NCBI RefSeq assembly: GCF_012275535.1
Contig: NZ_JAAVTK010000002.1
Coordinates: 124,001-188,000, forward strand
DNA from: Hymenobacter artigasi
GTDB lineage: Bacteria; Bacteroidota; Bacteroidia; Cytophagales; Hymenobacteraceae
Direction: 5' to 3'
DNA: 64,000 nucleotides
Both the position numbers and the translations under genes were made by a program. The notes beneath the pieces were generated by a model. It did no database searches. It saw only the letters and a list, made by a program, of their open reading frames with translations, and was not told where the DNA came from. Below, one piece after another: positions 24,119 through 33,682 of this stretch. How positions within the stretch are numbered: position 1 is the stretch's first letter; every line of letters starts with the position of its first letter.

Positions 24119-24143
24119 TACCTTTGTAGAAGCCCCAAAAGTA
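24119..24143. promoter_or_regulatory. Overlapping divergent promoters for the amidase and lptD genes
   Basis: TACCTTTG on the plus strand at 24119-24126 and TACTTTTG on the minus strand at 24143-24136. Each promoter points through the other, so their expected transcript starts overlap. This could make the two genes compete for polymerase. Confidence 0.5.
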
Positions 24144-24166
24144 ACCGATTTAACTGCTACTATACT

Positions 24167-27100
24167 TTGCCTGTTTGGTTTGGCCTTCGTTCCGAAGCTG
24201 ATTTCCGGCCCGCGCCGCGCCGCCGCACCGGCTTTTCATGGGCCGGCCTGGCCCTGTCCGGCCTCTTTTTTTTATTGCTGACCGGCACTCCGGGCACCGC
24301 CCGGGCCCAGACCGGCACGTCCACCCAGCCCAAGCCCAAAACGGCCCGCAAGGCCAAAATCCAGGCCCGCAAGGCGCGGGTGAAAGCCATTCTGGCCGCC
24401 CCCACCAGCCAGGGCGACACCACCAGGGCCCGCCCCAAGGCCATTCCGGCCGCCCGGCCCGGCCAGCGTGCTGGCTCTGCCCCCACCCCACCGGTACGCA
24501 ATATTTCCGTCGACCCGCGCGACCCCGTGGGGCCGCCCCCGCCCGGCGTGCGCAACACGGGTCAGTCGCGGGTGCCCGGCGCTTCGCACAAGGCCGTGCC
24601 CGATACCCTGGCTCGCCCCAGCGGCCTCAATTCGCCCACCGATACCAGCAGGCTGGTGAACGGCGTGCGCCGCGCCAACGACTCGCTGCAAGTGGCGGCA
24701 CGGCCCAAAGGCCAAATCGAGAGCACGATAAAGTACCAAGCCCAGGACTCCATTCAGTTCGATGTGACCCAGAAGGTGGCGCGGCTCTACAATAAGTCCA
24801 GCGTGACCTATGGCGACACCGACCTCAAGGCCTACCTCATCACCATCAACTACGGCACCAACACCATGCAGGCCGATGGCCGGCTCGACACGCTGAAGAA
24901 CAAAGTGGAAGGCCGGCCCGTGCTCAAAGACAAGGGCGGCCTGTACACGGCCGGCAGCATTGCCTACAATTTCAAGAGTAAAAAGGCCAAGGTGACCGAG
25001 GCCGTGACTACCCAGGGCGAAGGCTACGTGAGCGCCGCCACCATCAAGCGGATGCCCAACGGCGACATCAACGGCCTGAACGGGCGCTACACCACCTGCA
25101 ACCTGGAGCACCCGCACTTCTACATTCAGGCTAGAAAGATGAAGGTGATTCCGGGCAAGGAAGTGGTGACCGGGCCGTTCAACCTCGTGATTGGCGACAT
25201 TCCCACGCCGCTGGGTTTCCTGTTCGGCTTTTTCCCCACGCCCAATAAAAGCCGGGGCTCGGGCGTGCTCATTCCCACCTTCGGGCAGGCCGCCGACCGG
25301 GGCTACTACCTCACCAACGGCGGCTACTACTTCGCCCCGAACGACTACATCGGCGTGCGCCTCACCGGCGACATCTACGCCGGCAACGCCCAGAGCTGGG
25401 GCGGCTTCGGGGCCACCGCCGATTTTTCGTACCTGAAGCGCTACACCTACCAGGGCAATTTCAACTTCCGCTTCTCGAACCGGCCGCTCAACCCCATTCT
25501 GACTACCGACGCGCTCACGACCACGCCGGTTTACATCAAGCCGCCGTCGGCCAACTCATTCTGGGTAACCTGGAACCACACGCCGGTGCCCAAGCCGGGC
25601 GGGGGCCGCTTCACGGCCAGCGTGAATGCCGGCACCAGCAGCTTCAACAAGGTAAACAGCTTCGATGCCCGCCGCTACCTATCCACGCAGTTCAGCTCCA
25701 GCATTGGCTACGCGAAGCAGATTCGGAACTCGCCCTGGAACTACGACATCAAAGCCAGCCAAAGCCAGGGCACCGACGGCACCATGACCTTCGTGCTGCC
25801 CGACATCAGCGTGGGCCTGGCCCGCCAGTACCCCTACCAGTGGTTCGGCATCCAGCCGGGCGCGGGCGGCAAGTTTGGCTCCAAATCATACGAGCAGTTC
25901 ACGTTCAGCTACAACCTCACGGCCCGCAACGAGCTGACCAACGTGCTGGCGGCCCGCAGCCTGAGCAACGGCCTGCCGCTACTGGGCGGCACCAGCGCAT
26001 CGACCAATATTCCGGTGAGCTTTGCCAATATTGGCCGGCTGCTGGCCAACTCCCGCAACGGCATGCAGCATCAGTTTGGCATCGGGCTGGGTTCGTACTC
26101 CATCGGGCCGCACCTCAAGCTGAGCCCGTCGGTGTCGTACAGCGAGGTGTGGTTTGCCCAGAAGCTCAACTACAGCTACGTTCCCGGAGCTAATGCGGTG
26201 CGTATCGATACCACCTACGGCTTCAACCGCGTGAACAGCTACTCGGGGTCCGTGAGCCTGAACACCACGTTCTACGGCACCTTTGTGCGCAAGGGCACGC
26301 ATAAAATCCAGGCCATCCGCCACAAGGCCACGCCCAGCATGAACTACTCCTATGCCCCGCCTCTGAACGAAAACCGGGATGTGTTTCCGAAGGGCGCAAC
26401 TGTGCTGAACGGCTACAAGAACCAGTTTGGCCAGACCTTATTCGCCAACAACCTCGCCGACGCTGCGATTCTCAATGGCTACGCCTTCAATAACTACAAC
26501 AACTTCCTGTACGCCGTGCCCGGCGGCTCGCGGCAGAGCCAGGTTTCTTTCAGCCTGCAAAACTCGGTGGAGATGAAGGTGCGCGACTCCAAAGACACCA
26601 CCGGCCTCAGCCCTTTCAAAAAAGTGAGCCTGATTGACGGGCTTGACTTCAACATCGGCTACAATCTCGCCGCCCCTAAAGATGTCCAGGCCCTCACGCC
26701 GCTGAACGTGATTTTCCGGACCCAAATCGCCAAAAAGCTTAGCCTCAACAGCGGCGCCAGCTTCGAGGCATACCAGCGCGACAGCAAGGGCCTGCCCATC
26801 AATAAATTTCTGTTTGAGGCCGACCCGCGCAAGCTGCTGCGCCTGGCCTCGGCCACTTTCCAAACCAATTACTCCTTCAACCCGGCCAGCGGCAAGAAAA
26901 AAACCGCCGTGCCCCGCGCCGTGGCCCCGGCCAACAACCCCAGCCTGGGCGCGGTGGGCCCCAACTACTACGCCGACTACGTCGATTTCGACATTCCGTG
27001 GGAGCTCAACCTGTCGTATTCGGCCGGCTACACGACCAATGCCGTGCCCCTCACCTCGGAGTATCTCAAGAACAACCAGCGCCCGCCCATCCTGGCCCTC

Positions 27101-27355
27101 AACAACATTCGCGCCGACGGCTCCATCAAGCTCACCGAAAACCTGCGCTTCACCACCGGCTTTGGCTACGATTTCACCAGTCAGGCCGTCACGTTCCCCA
27201 CTGTATCCTTCTTCCGCGACCTGCACTGCTGGCAGATTAACGGCACCTGGATTCCCTTCGGCCAGCTCAAGGGCTACAACTTCACCATCGCGGCCAAGAG
27301 CAGCCTGCTGCAGGACCTCAAGCTGAACCGCAACCGCTACGCGCAGTACCAGTAG
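24167..27355 (+). CDS. lptD: LPS-assembly outer-membrane protein LptD-like
   Basis: A large exported protein: hydrophobic signal segment [16 protein letters not shown] ending near ARAQ, a low-complexity basic/Pro linker, an OstA-like jellyroll ([53 protein letters not shown]) and a C-terminal barrel of about 700 residues ([32 protein letters not shown]). LptD inserts lipopolysaccharide into the outer leaflet with LptE. The start is uncertain: no ATG lies between the promoter motif (24119) and the signal peptide, so I used TTG 24167; an ATG at 24071 overlaps the amidase start. Length exceeds E. coli LptD because of the linker and loops. Confidence 0.85.
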   Translation: MPVWFGLRSEADFRPAPRRRTGFSWAGLALSGLFFLLLTGTPGTARAQTGTSTQPKPKTARKAKIQARKARVKAILAAPTSQGDTTRARPKAIPAARPGQRAGSAPTPPVRNISVDPRDPVGPPPPGVRNTGQSRVPGASHKAVPDTLARPSGLNSPTDTSRLVNGVRRANDSLQVAARPKGQIESTIKYQAQDSIQFDVTQKVARLYNKSSVTYGDTDLKAYLITINYGTNTMQADGRLDTLKNKVEGRPVLKDKGGLYTAGSIAYNFKSKKAKVTEAVTTQGEGYVSAATIKRMPNGDINGLNGRYTTCNLEHPHFYIQARKMKVIPGKEVVTGPFNLVIGDIPTPLGFLFGFFPTPNKSRGSGVLIPTFGQAADRGYYLTNGGYYFAPNDYIGVRLTGDIYAGNAQSWGGFGATADFSYLKRYTYQGNFNFRFSNRPLNPILTTDALTTTPVYIKPPSANSFWVTWNHTPVPKPGGGRFTASVNAGTSSFNKVNSFDARRYLSTQFSSSIGYAKQIRNSPWNYDIKASQSQGTDGTMTFVLPDISVGLARQYPYQWFGIQPGAGGKFGSKSYEQFTFSYNLTARNELTNVLAARSLSNGLPLLGGTSASTNIPVSFANIGRLLANSRNGMQHQFGIGLGSYSIGPHLKLSPSVSYSEVWFAQKLNYSYVPGANAVRIDTTYGFNRVNSYSGSVSLNTTFYGTFVRKGTHKIQAIRHKATPSMNYSYAPPLNENRDVFPKGATVLNGYKNQFGQTLFANNLADAAILNGYAFNNYNNFLYAVPGGSRQSQVSFSLQNSVEMKVRDSKDTTGLSPFKKVSLIDGLDFNIGYNLAAPKDVQALTPLNVIFRTQIAKKLSLNSGASFEAYQRDSKGLPINKFLFEADPRKLLRLASATFQTNYSFNPASGKKKTAVPRAVAPANNPSLGAVGPNYYADYVDFDIPWELNLSYSAGYTTNAVPLTSEYLKNNQRPPILALNNIRADGSIKLTENLRFTTGFGYDFTSQAVTFPTVSFFRDLHCWQINGTWIPFGQLKGYNFTIAAKSSLLQDLKLNRNRYAQYQ

Positions 27356-27495
27356 CCCTCGACCCAGCCAATACGCTTCGTTTTCAGCCCTTGCGCTCCG
27401 GCCAGGGGCTTTTTGCTGCCCGCCCGGCGCGGGCTAACGAAATTGTTGCCAGCTTTGCCCCGCCAAACGGCCTCTTATTCGCAAACCTGCCCGCC

Positions 27496-28311
27496 ATGTC
27501 TCAGCACAAGGAAGTCAAACTCGTTACCACCCACCAGATGCTCGCTATGAAGGAGCGGGGGGAAAAAATCTCCATGCTCACGGCCTACGACTACTCGATG
27601 GCCCAGATTCTCGACGGCGCGGGCATCGACGTGCTGCTCGTCGGCGACTCGGCCTCCAACGTCATGGCCGGCCACGAAACCACCCTCCCCATCACCCTCG
27701 ACCAGATGATATACCACGCCCAAAGCGTGGTGCGCGCCGTGAAACGCGCCTTCGTGGTGGTCGATATGCCCTTCGGCTCCTATCAGGGCAACTCGTCGGA
27801 GGCGTTGCGCTCGGCCATCCGCATCATGAAAGAATCGGGCGGCCACGGCGTGAAGCTTGAAGGCGGTGCCGAAGTGAAGGACAGTATTATTCGCATTCTC
27901 ACGGCCGGCATTCCGGTGATGGGCCACCTCGGTCTCACGCCGCAGTCCATCTACAAATTCGGCACCTACAGCGTGCGCGCCAAGGAAGAAGCCGAGGCCC
28001 AAAAGCTGCTCGAAGATGCCCGCCTGCTCCAGGAAATCGGCTGCTTCGGCCTGGTGCTGGAGAAAATTCCCGCTTCCCTGGCCAAGCAGGTCGCCGAGGA
28101 GCTCACCATTCCCGTCATCGGCATCGGCGCCGGCCCCGACGTAGACGGCCAGGTGCTGGTCGTACACGACCTGCTCGGCATCACCAAGGAATTCAAGCCC
28201 CGCTTCCTGCGCCGCTACGCCGAGCTGCACGACATCATGACCGAAGCCGTGGAACACTACGTGGCCGACGTGAAAAGCCGCGAGTTTCCGAGCAAAGAGG
28301 AAGGCTACTAG
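27496..28311 (+). CDS. panB: 3-methyl-2-oxobutanoate hydroxymethyltransferase
   Basis: A 271-residue TIM-barrel enzyme with [35 protein letters not shown] (metal-binding aspartate), [19 protein letters not shown] and [16 protein letters not shown], all typical of PanB. It adds a hydroxymethyl group from methylene-tetrahydrofolate to ketoisovalerate, the first step of pantothenate and CoA synthesis, in the cytoplasm. The ATG at 27496 ([15 protein letters not shown]) matches family length. panC and panD are not nearby. Confidence 0.97.
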   Translation: MSQHKEVKLVTTHQMLAMKERGEKISMLTAYDYSMAQILDGAGIDVLLVGDSASNVMAGHETTLPITLDQMIYHAQSVVRAVKRAFVVVDMPFGSYQGNSSEALRSAIRIMKESGGHGVKLEGGAEVKDSIIRILTAGIPVMGHLGLTPQSIYKFGTYSVRAKEEAEAQKLLEDARLLQEIGCFGLVLEKIPASLAKQVAEELTIPVIGIGAGPDVDGQVLVVHDLLGITKEFKPRFLRRYAELHDIMTEAVEHYVADVKSREFPSKEEGY

Positions 28312-28321
28312 AACGGTTTCG

Positions 28322-28413
28322 CCTGTCATCCTGAGCGGAGCGAAGGACCTTATCACGCTCGAATAATTTATTCTGACGTAAATAAGGTCCTTCGCTCCGC
28401 TCAGAATGACAGG
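28322..28413. repeat. TGTCATCCTGAG-type palindromic repeat, copy 3
   Basis: 30-base arms 28322-28351 and 28384-28413 with one mismatch. The inner sequence shares TTCTGACGTAA with the copy at 4455-4558, showing that the element, not just the arms, is conserved. It lies downstream of panB. The rest of 28312-28580 holds no gene I can support. Confidence 0.85.
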
Positions 28414-28580
28414 CCCAGCCTGGATGACAGCCATCAGTTCACTCCCGCTCAGCTTCGTATCTTCGCTGCGCTAACAGCAAGAGCGGAGCGCCCGGTGAGT
28501 GTGGTCTGACGACGTGCGATGGCCCCCGAGGGGCCCCGGCCCGCTCCTGCGAATACTCATATCCCGCCCGTTCCCATCGC

Positions 28581-29291
28581 GTGAATCGTCCCAACATCTG
28601 GTCCGAAGGCAGAGAAATTCTGTTCGAAGACAACCATCTTCTCGTCATCAACAAGCCCGCCGGCCTGCTCGTGCAGGGCGACGCCACCGGCGACGAGCCC
28701 CTCTCCAAAAAGGCCGCCGAGTACCTGCGCTTCAAGTACAAGAAGCCCGGCGAAGCCTTCGTGGGCGTGTGCCACCGCATCGACCGGCCGGTATCGGGCA
28801 TCGTCATTCTGGCCAAAACCAGCAAGGCCCTGAGCCGCCTGAACGAGATGTTCCGGGACGATAAAATCCACAAAACCTATTGGGCCCTCACCGGCCGCCC
28901 GCCCGTGCCCGAAAGCGGCACCCTCATCCACTGGCTGGTGAAGGACACCGTGCGCAACGTCACCAAAGCCTACTCCGAGAAGCACAGCCAGGGCCTGCGC
29001 TCCGAGCTAAGCTACGAGCTGCTGGGCATGGCCGGCAACCGCTACCTGCTCCAGGTGAACCCCGTAACCGGCCGCCCCCACCAGATTCGGACTCAGCTGG
29101 CCACCGGCCTCGGCACTCCCATCATCGGCGACGTGAAATACGGCTTCATCGCCCCGCTGCCCGATGTGAGCATTGCCCTGCACGCCCGCCGGCTGCAACT
29201 GCAGCACCCCGTCACGAAGGAGCTGATGACCTTTGTGGCCCCCCTGCCCGATGCCCCGCACTGGGACGCGGCCCGCGAGTACTACAAGTAA
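28581..29291 (+). CDS. RluA-family RNA pseudouridine synthase
   Basis: A 236-residue enzyme with the RluA catalytic motif CHRIDRPVSGIVILAKT (Asp about residue 75), a LLVINKPAGLLVQ segment and the NPVTGRPHQIRTQLA motif. It isomerises uridine to pseudouridine in rRNA or tRNA; the target is not readable. There is no N-terminal S4 domain, as in RluA/RluC-like short forms. It starts with GTG at 28581 (VNRPNIWSEGREILFED); no closer ATG fits the conserved N-terminus. Confidence 0.9.
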   Translation: MNRPNIWSEGREILFEDNHLLVINKPAGLLVQGDATGDEPLSKKAAEYLRFKYKKPGEAFVGVCHRIDRPVSGIVILAKTSKALSRLNEMFRDDKIHKTYWALTGRPPVPESGTLIHWLVKDTVRNVTKAYSEKHSQGLRSELSYELLGMAGNRYLLQVNPVTGRPHQIRTQLATGLGTPIIGDVKYGFIAPLPDVSIALHARRLQLQHPVTKELMTFVAPLPDAPHWDAAREYYK

Positions 29292-29358
29292 GCACCTGCC
29301 AAACGTGCAAGATTTTGGCCTTCCCGGCTCAAATCTCCCGCTGCCCTAACCCCGGCCG

Positions 29359-29366
29359 TAATTTTG
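29359..29366 (+). promoter_or_regulatory. Bacteroidota -7 motif for the desaturase gene
   Basis: TAATTTTG matches TAnnTTTG and lies 67 bases upstream of the ATG at 29434. Confidence 0.5.
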
Positions 29367-29433
29367 TATCGTCGCTGCTGAACCTAAGCCCAGGCCTTTT
29401 ACTTGTGCAGTCAGCTTCTCTATTCCAGCTTGT

Positions 29434-30222
29434 ATGGCTATCCTCATTTTCTTCGTTGCCCACTATTACTTATCCCTGTTCACGCAGACGTTTTACCTGC
29501 ACCGCTACGCGGCGCATAAAATGTTCACGATGAACAAGTTCTGGGAGAAGTTCTTCTTCCTGTTCACCTACATGTGCCAGGGCAGCAGCTTCCTCTCGCC
29601 CCGGGCCTACGCGCTGCTGCACCGCATGCACCACGCCTACTCCGACACCGCCCTGGACCCGCACTCGCCCCACTTCTCGAATAACGCGTTCGATATGATG
29701 TGGAAGACCAAGGTGATTTACAACGATGTGGTGAACAACGAGCACGAAGGTGCCAAGCGCTTCGAAGGCGACATTCCGGAGTGGAAGTGGCTCGACAAGT
29801 TCGGCGGCACCGTGTACTCGCGCCTCGGCTGGGGCACGGCCTACGTGCTGTTCTACATCAACTTCGCCACGGCCTGGTGGCAGTATCTGCTGCTCCCCAT
29901 CCACTTCCTGATGGGTCCTATCCACGGGGCTATCGTGAACTGGGGCGGCCACAAATACGGCTACCAGAACTTCGACAACCGCGACAAATCGCGCAACACC
30001 CTGGCCCTGGATTTCCTGGCCTTCGGCGAGCTCTTCCAGAACAACCACCACAAGTTGCCCATGCGCGTTAACTTCGGCGTGAAGTGGTGGGAATTCGACC
30101 CTACTTATGTGGCTATCTGGGGCTTGGATAAGGTTGGCGTGATTAAGATTAAGCGCAAAAACATGAACCTGAACACGATGTCGAAACTGGCCAAGCCCAA
30201 GCGCGAAGCCATGGCGGCGTAG
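29434..30222 (+). CDS. Membrane fatty acid (acyl-CoA type) desaturase
   Basis: A 262-residue membrane protein with the three histidine boxes of di-iron desaturases: HRYAAHK (about residue 24), HRMHHAYSD (about 63) and NNHHKLP (about 205). Membrane segments flank the boxes (ILIFFVAHYYLSLFT, VLFYINFATAWWQYLL). It inserts a double bond into acyl chains, probably adjusting membrane fluidity. The protein is shorter than many desaturases but has every metal-binding box. It ends just before a palindromic repeat and a terminator. Confidence 0.92.
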   Translation: MAILIFFVAHYYLSLFTQTFYLHRYAAHKMFTMNKFWEKFFFLFTYMCQGSSFLSPRAYALLHRMHHAYSDTALDPHSPHFSNNAFDMMWKTKVIYNDVVNNEHEGAKRFEGDIPEWKWLDKFGGTVYSRLGWGTAYVLFYINFATAWWQYLLLPIHFLMGPIHGAIVNWGGHKYGYQNFDNRDKSRNTLALDFLAFGELFQNNHHKLPMRVNFGVKWWEFDPTYVAIWGLDKVGVIKIKRKNMNLNTMSKLAKPKREAMAA

Positions 30223-30223
30223 C

Positions 30224-30335
30224 TATAACGTCATTCCGAGCGTAGCCGAGGAATCTCGCGTGCAATTGATTCAATCACAAAAAAGGATTACTGCCACACG
30301 CAAGATTCCTCGGCTGCGCTCGGAATGACGTTATA
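30224..30335. repeat. GTCATTCCGAGCG-type palindromic repeat
   Basis: 33-base arms 30224-30256 and 30303-30335 with a single G-U-compatible difference. It begins 2 bases after the desaturase stop codon. Its core (TCATTCCGAGCG...CGAGGAATCT) differs from the TGTCATCCTGAG family but is built on the same plan. Confidence 0.85.
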
Positions 30336-30365
30336 AAGCCCTGGCCCCGCGCCAGGGCTTTTTTT
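30336..30365 (+). terminator. Rho-independent terminator after the desaturase gene
   Basis: AAGCCCTGGC (30336-30345) and GCCAGGGCTT (30351-30360) with a 5-base loop, followed by a T-run to 30365. Confidence 0.9.
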
Positions 30366-30399
30366 ATGCCCAATCGTAGCTAATACCCTGAACAAACGC

Positions 30400-30407
30400 T
30401 ACCTTTG
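30400..30407 (+). promoter_or_regulatory. Bacteroidota -7 motif of the rpsP operon
   Basis: TACCTTTG, 63 bases upstream of the rpsP ATG. Confidence 0.7.
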
Positions 30408-30435
30408 CACTCCCAATTTCGGGAAACCCTAACCC

Positions 30436-30452
30436 GACGGACGAGTTCCGTC
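30436..30452 (+). promoter_or_regulatory. Leader hairpin of rpsP
   Basis: GACGGA and TCCGTC arms with a 5-base loop, preceded by CCC. A similar CCGACGG hairpin precedes rplS (32585-32599). Ribosomal-protein leaders for these two proteins are known in some Bacteroidota, so an autoregulatory site is possible. Confidence 0.4.
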
Positions 30453-30470
30453 ACACAACCCCACCGGTTT

Positions 30471-31016
30471 ATGGCAGTTAAAATCCGCCTCGCCCGCCGT
30501 GGCCGCAAAAAGGCCGCGACTTACGACATCGTAGTAGCTGACGCCCGCGCTCCCCGCGATGGCCGTTTCATCGAGAAAATCGGTACCTACAACCCCCAAA
30601 CTAACCCCGCCACCATCAACTACGACGCCGACCGTGCGTTCTACTGGATGATGACCGGTGCTCAGCCGACCGACACCGTTCGGGCCATGCTCAGCTACCG
30701 CGGCGTGCTCTACCGTCGTCACCTGCAACTGGGTGTCGACAAGGGTGCCATCACCCAGGAAGTTGCTGACCAGCGCTTCAGCGCCTGGAAAGACGAGAAG
30801 GATGCTAAAATCGAAGGCAAGCGCACTGGCCTCGATGATGCCAAGGCAACCGCCAAGAAAGCTGCTTTCGACGCCGAAACCAAGGTGAAGGACAACCGCG
30901 CCGAGGCGCAGCGCCAGAAGGCTGCTGCCCTGCTGGCCGCCAACGCACCCGCTCCTGCTGCCGAAGAAGCTACCGAGGCTCCGGCCGAAGAGGCTACCGA
31001 AGCTGCTGCCGAGTAG
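30471..31016 (+). CDS. rpsP: 30S ribosomal protein bS16 with long C-terminal extension
   Basis: [19 protein letters not shown] is the unmistakable bS16 start. The core (about 80 residues) includes [11 protein letters not shown] and [17 protein letters not shown]. It is followed by about 100 residues of charged and then Ala/Glu-rich sequence, a tail common in Bacteroidota bS16 and absent from E. coli. bS16 binds 16S rRNA during 30S assembly. It heads the conserved operon rpsP-rimM-trmD-rplS. Confidence 0.97.
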   Translation: MAVKIRLARRGRKKAATYDIVVADARAPRDGRFIEKIGTYNPQTNPATINYDADRAFYWMMTGAQPTDTVRAMLSYRGVLYRRHLQLGVDKGAITQEVADQRFSAWKDEKDAKIEGKRTGLDDAKATAKKAAFDAETKVKDNRAEAQRQKAAALLAANAPAPAAEEATEAPAEEATEAAAE

Positions 31017-31038
31017 GTTGTAAGGTTTCTGAAAACCG

Positions 31039-31090
31039 AAAGCGTTTGGGAGTTGTGAGCCGGACCGGCTGGCAACCCCCAAACGCTTTT
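31039..31090. terminator. Hairpin between rpsP and rimM
   Basis: AAAGCGTTTGGG (from 31039) pairs with CCCAAACGCTTT (to about 31089), followed by further T and with an inner AGCCG/CGGCT stem. It may attenuate or process the transcript so that rpsP is made in excess of rimM and trmD. Confidence 0.6.
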
Positions 31091-31110
31091 TCGTTATCCC
31101 CTCCCCTATT

Positions 31111-31677
31111 ATGACGCTCGACGAAACCTATCAGCTCGGCTACCTCATCAAAACCCACGGCCTGCGCGGCCAGATAGTGGCCCACTTCGACGTGGATGAT
31201 GTAGCGGCCTACACCAAGCTCAAAACGGTGTACCTCACCCTGGCCGGTGCTCCCACCAAGCTGGTGGAGCACCACATCGAAAAAGTGCAGCCCCAGTCCG
31301 GCAATAAAGTGCTGCTGAAGCTGCGCGGCATCGACCGCATTGAGGAGGCCGAGCCCCTGCGCGGCTCGCAGCTCCACCTGCCCCTAGCCGCCCTGCCGGA
31401 GCTCGAAGAAGACCAGTTCTACTTCCACGACGTCATCGGCTTCACCGTGGTGGATTCAACTATGGGCCCGCTCGGCACCGTGGAGAACTTCTACGAGCTG
31501 CCCCAGCAGGACATGCTGGCCATGAGCTACCAGGGCCAGGAAGTGCTGATTCCGGTAGTGGATGAGCTAATCAGCCACGCCGACCACGCCAAAAAAGAGA
31601 TTTACGTGAACCTGCCCGATGGCCTGCTCGACGTGTACCTCAAGCCCAGCACCCGCCAGCAGGACGAAGCCGAGTAA
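31111..31677 (+). CDS. rimM: 16S rRNA processing protein RimM
   Basis: A 188-residue protein with the RimM N-terminal domain ([40 protein letters not shown]) and the PRC-barrel half ([34 protein letters not shown]). RimM helps mature the 30S head domain and binds uS19. Gene order (after rpsP, before trmD) supports the call. Confidence 0.95.
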   Translation: MTLDETYQLGYLIKTHGLRGQIVAHFDVDDVAAYTKLKTVYLTLAGAPTKLVEHHIEKVQPQSGNKVLLKLRGIDRIEEAEPLRGSQLHLPLAALPELEEDQFYFHDVIGFTVVDSTMGPLGTVENFYELPQQDMLAMSYQGQEVLIPVVDELISHADHAKKEIYVNLPDGLLDVYLKPSTRQQDEAE

Positions 31678-31678
31678 A

Positions 31679-31773
31679 ATAGCTTTTAGCCGTCAGCTAC
31701 TAGCTTTTAGCTTCCGTTCTTTGAAAACAGGAGATAAGCTAACAGCTAAAAGCTATTGGCTAACCGCTAAAAG
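31679..31773. repeat. AGCTTTTAGC-type palindromic repeat inside the rpsP operon
   Basis: Left arm 31679-31713 and right arm 31735-31773 consist of iterated AGCTTTTAGC/AGCTAACAGC units, as at 3366-3479. The right arm touches the trmD start codon at 31774, leaving no independent leader. Confidence 0.75.
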
Positions 31774-32449
31774 AATGAGAATCGACATCCTCACCTGTCT
31801 GCCGGAGCTGCTGGTCAGCCCCTTCGCCCATTCCATCGTGAAGCGGGCGCAGGACAAGGGCCTGGCCGAAATCAATGTGCACCAGCTGCGCGAAAAAGCC
31901 ATCAACAAGCACGGTCAGATTGATGACTTCGTGTTTGGGGGCGGCGCGGGTATGGTGCTGCGCGTGGAGCCCATTGCGGCGTGGATGGACGAGCTGATGG
32001 CCGAGCGTACCTACGACGCCATCATCTACCTCACGCCCGATGGCGAAACCCTGCGCCAGCCGCTGGCCAACCGCCTCTCGCTGATGCAGAACATCATCAT
32101 GCTCTGCGGCCACTACAAGGGCATTGATGAGCGCATCCGCCAAACCTACATCACCCACGAAATCAGCGTGGGCGACTACGTGCTGAGCGGCGGTGAGCTC
32201 GGCGCGGCCATTCTGGTCGATGCCGTGGTGCGGCTGCTGCCGGGCGTGCTGGGCAACGAAGAATCGGCTTTGTCTGATTCTTTTCAGGACGATTTGCTGG
32301 CTCCGCCCATCTACACCCGGCCCGCCGAGTGGCGCGGGCAGGCCGTGCCGGAAATCCTGCTTTCGGGCAACACCCCCAAAATTGAAGAGTGGCGGCACGA
32401 CCAGGCCCTGGCCCGCACGCAGGCCCGCCGCCCCGATTTGCTCTCGTAG
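31774..32449 (+). CDS. trmD: tRNA (guanine37-N1)-methyltransferase
   Basis: A 225-residue SPOUT methyltransferase: [36 protein letters not shown], the knot segments [13 protein letters not shown] and [16 protein letters not shown], and a C-terminal domain with [19 protein letters not shown]. It methylates G37 of tRNAs to prevent frameshifting and is essential in most bacteria. It lacks its own promoter; a palindromic repeat separates it from rimM. Confidence 0.97.
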
Positions 32450-32547
32450 CGCATGCTTTAGCCTGCGCAGTCGTTGAATTGACAGCAAATCAGGGAACAA
32501 GCTAACGCATGTTCGACAAATCACTTGCTAAACCCACGGGAAAGCGC

Positions 32548-32599
32548 TATCTTTGCGCTCCGTTTCGATAAAATACTAATTCCCGACGGCGGCGCCGTC
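32548..32599 (+). promoter_or_regulatory. Promoter and leader hairpin of rplS
   Basis: TATCTTTG at 32548-32555 is a Bacteroidota -7 motif, and GACGGC-GGC-GCCGTC at 32585-32599 is a leader hairpin like that of rpsP. rplS can therefore be transcribed separately from trmD. Confidence 0.55.
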
Positions 32600-32618
32600 T
32601 TTCGCAATTTTCTCAGCC

Positions 32619-33002
32619 ATGAGCGTACTACTTGACTTTATCCAGGCCGAATCGCAGGAGCGCCGCGCCAGCTTCCCTCTGTTCGCCGCCGGCGACACCG
32701 TGAACGTGCACGTAAAAATCCGCGAAGGTGCTAAGGAACGCATTCAGCAGTTCCAGGGCGTTGTTCTTCAGCGTCGTAACCCCAGCTCCAACGGTGAAAC
32801 CTTCACCGTTCGTAAGATTTCGAACCAAATCGGTACCGAGCGTATCTTCCCCCTGCTGTCGCCTAACATCGAGAAAATCGAGGTTATCCGTCGCGGTAAA
32901 GTACGTCGCGCCCGTCTGTTCTACCTGCGTGGCCTCTCGGGCAAGCAGGCTCGTATCAAAGAGCGTCGCTTGAACCCGGTAGCCAAGGCAGCCGTAGCTT
33001 AA
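32619..33002 (+). CDS. rplS: 50S ribosomal protein bL19
   Basis: A 127-residue protein with the bL19 core: [50 protein letters not shown] and [19 protein letters not shown]. It sits at the 30S-50S interface. It has its own promoter motif and ends with a strong terminator, closing the rpsP operon. Confidence 0.98.
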   Translation: MSVLLDFIQAESQERRASFPLFAAGDTVNVHVKIREGAKERIQQFQGVVLQRRNPSSNGETFTVRKISNQIGTERIFPLLSPNIEKIEVIRRGKVRRARLFYLRGLSGKQARIKERRLNPVAKAAVA

Positions 33003-33031
33003 GTATTGCCGCAGCCGCAAGGCTGTTCCAC

Positions 33032-33068
33032 AAAAAAACCGACTCCCCAAAAGAGAGTCGGTTTTTTT
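33032..33068. terminator. Terminator after rplS
   Basis: 14-base arms 33032-33045 and 33055-33068 (ACCGACTC/GAGTCGGT with A- and T-runs). It works on either strand, serving rplS and the convergent gene at 33111. Confidence 0.9.
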
Positions 33069-33110
33069 GCGTGTAATAAGGCCGGCTATGTCACCGGTAG
33101 TATTGCAGCC

Positions 33111-33521
33111 CTAGCTATTCGATGCCGAGTCGGCCTTCAAATCCTCAGCAGGCGTATTCTCCTCATCGTGACCCAGCTGCTTGGCGGCGGCCAGCAAGGC
33201 CTCGCTCAGCGCTTTTACGCGGGGCTGCGTGTTGCCATCGGCAAAAACGGCAGCGCGGTCGGTGTTGGTACCCATCCGATGCAGGAGCTTACGCACGAGC
33301 TGCATGTCGGGGTTGCTGGTGCCGCCAAAATGGGCTTTCAGGTCCTGCAAATCAACCACTACCTGGTGTAGCTCGGGGTTGTCGAGGGCCTTCACGTCGG
33401 CAATCCATTGCTGCAGGGTATTGTCGAGGCCGGCGCGGGCCAGTGCTTCGGTAAGGCTGCCGCCGAGCAGTTCGGTGGTGCTATCGAGATGAACCTGGTG
33501 TTGAACTTCGGTCTTTTCCAT
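33111..33521 (-). CDS. Hypothetical protein, helical, cytoplasmic
   Basis: A 136-residue, mainly helical, acidic protein starting MEKTEVQHQVHLDSTTELLG, with no signal peptide or recognisable motif. A middle stretch DNPELHQVVVDLQDLKAHF followed by a segment rich in Ala and Lys may be two helices. I do not recognise the family. A terminator-like hairpin (33611-33648) separates it from the upstream gene on the same strand. Confidence 0.65.
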   Translation of the reverse strand: MEKTEVQHQVHLDSTTELLGGSLTEALARAGLDNTLQQWIADVKALDNPELHQVVVDLQDLKAHFGGTSNPDMQLVRKLLHRMGTNTDRAAVFADGNTQPRVKALSEALLAAAKQLGHDEENTPAEDLKADSASNS

Positions 33522-33610
33522 GGGTGGGGTGTCTTGGGTTGGATTAATAAGGCAGTAAATACTGCCTTTATTGCCAACGTAGTTGAGCCGGCAGGGTTGG
33601 CCAATGGGCA

Positions 33611-33648
33611 AACAAAAAGCTCCACCGGTGCGGGTGGAGCTTTTTGTT
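33611..33648. terminator. Terminator between two minus-strand hypotheticals
   Basis: 16-base arms 33611-33626 and 33633-33648 (AAAAGCTCCACC/GGTGGAGCTTTT) with a 6-base loop. Confidence 0.85.
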
Positions 33649-33682
33649 CTGGCAGGTATTTGTCGGCCGGAGCCGGCAGGCA

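Noticed and set aside
23984..24166. LptD translation starting at ATG 24071 or the frame start 23984
   Set aside because: Would overlap the amidase coding sequence in antisense and precede the promoter motif at 24119; the encoded residues are not signal-peptide-like.
24272..27226. Long minus-strand frames opposite lptD (for example 281 and 262 residues)
   Set aside because: They lie wholly inside the LptD gene in antisense with Gly/Val/His-rich shadow composition.
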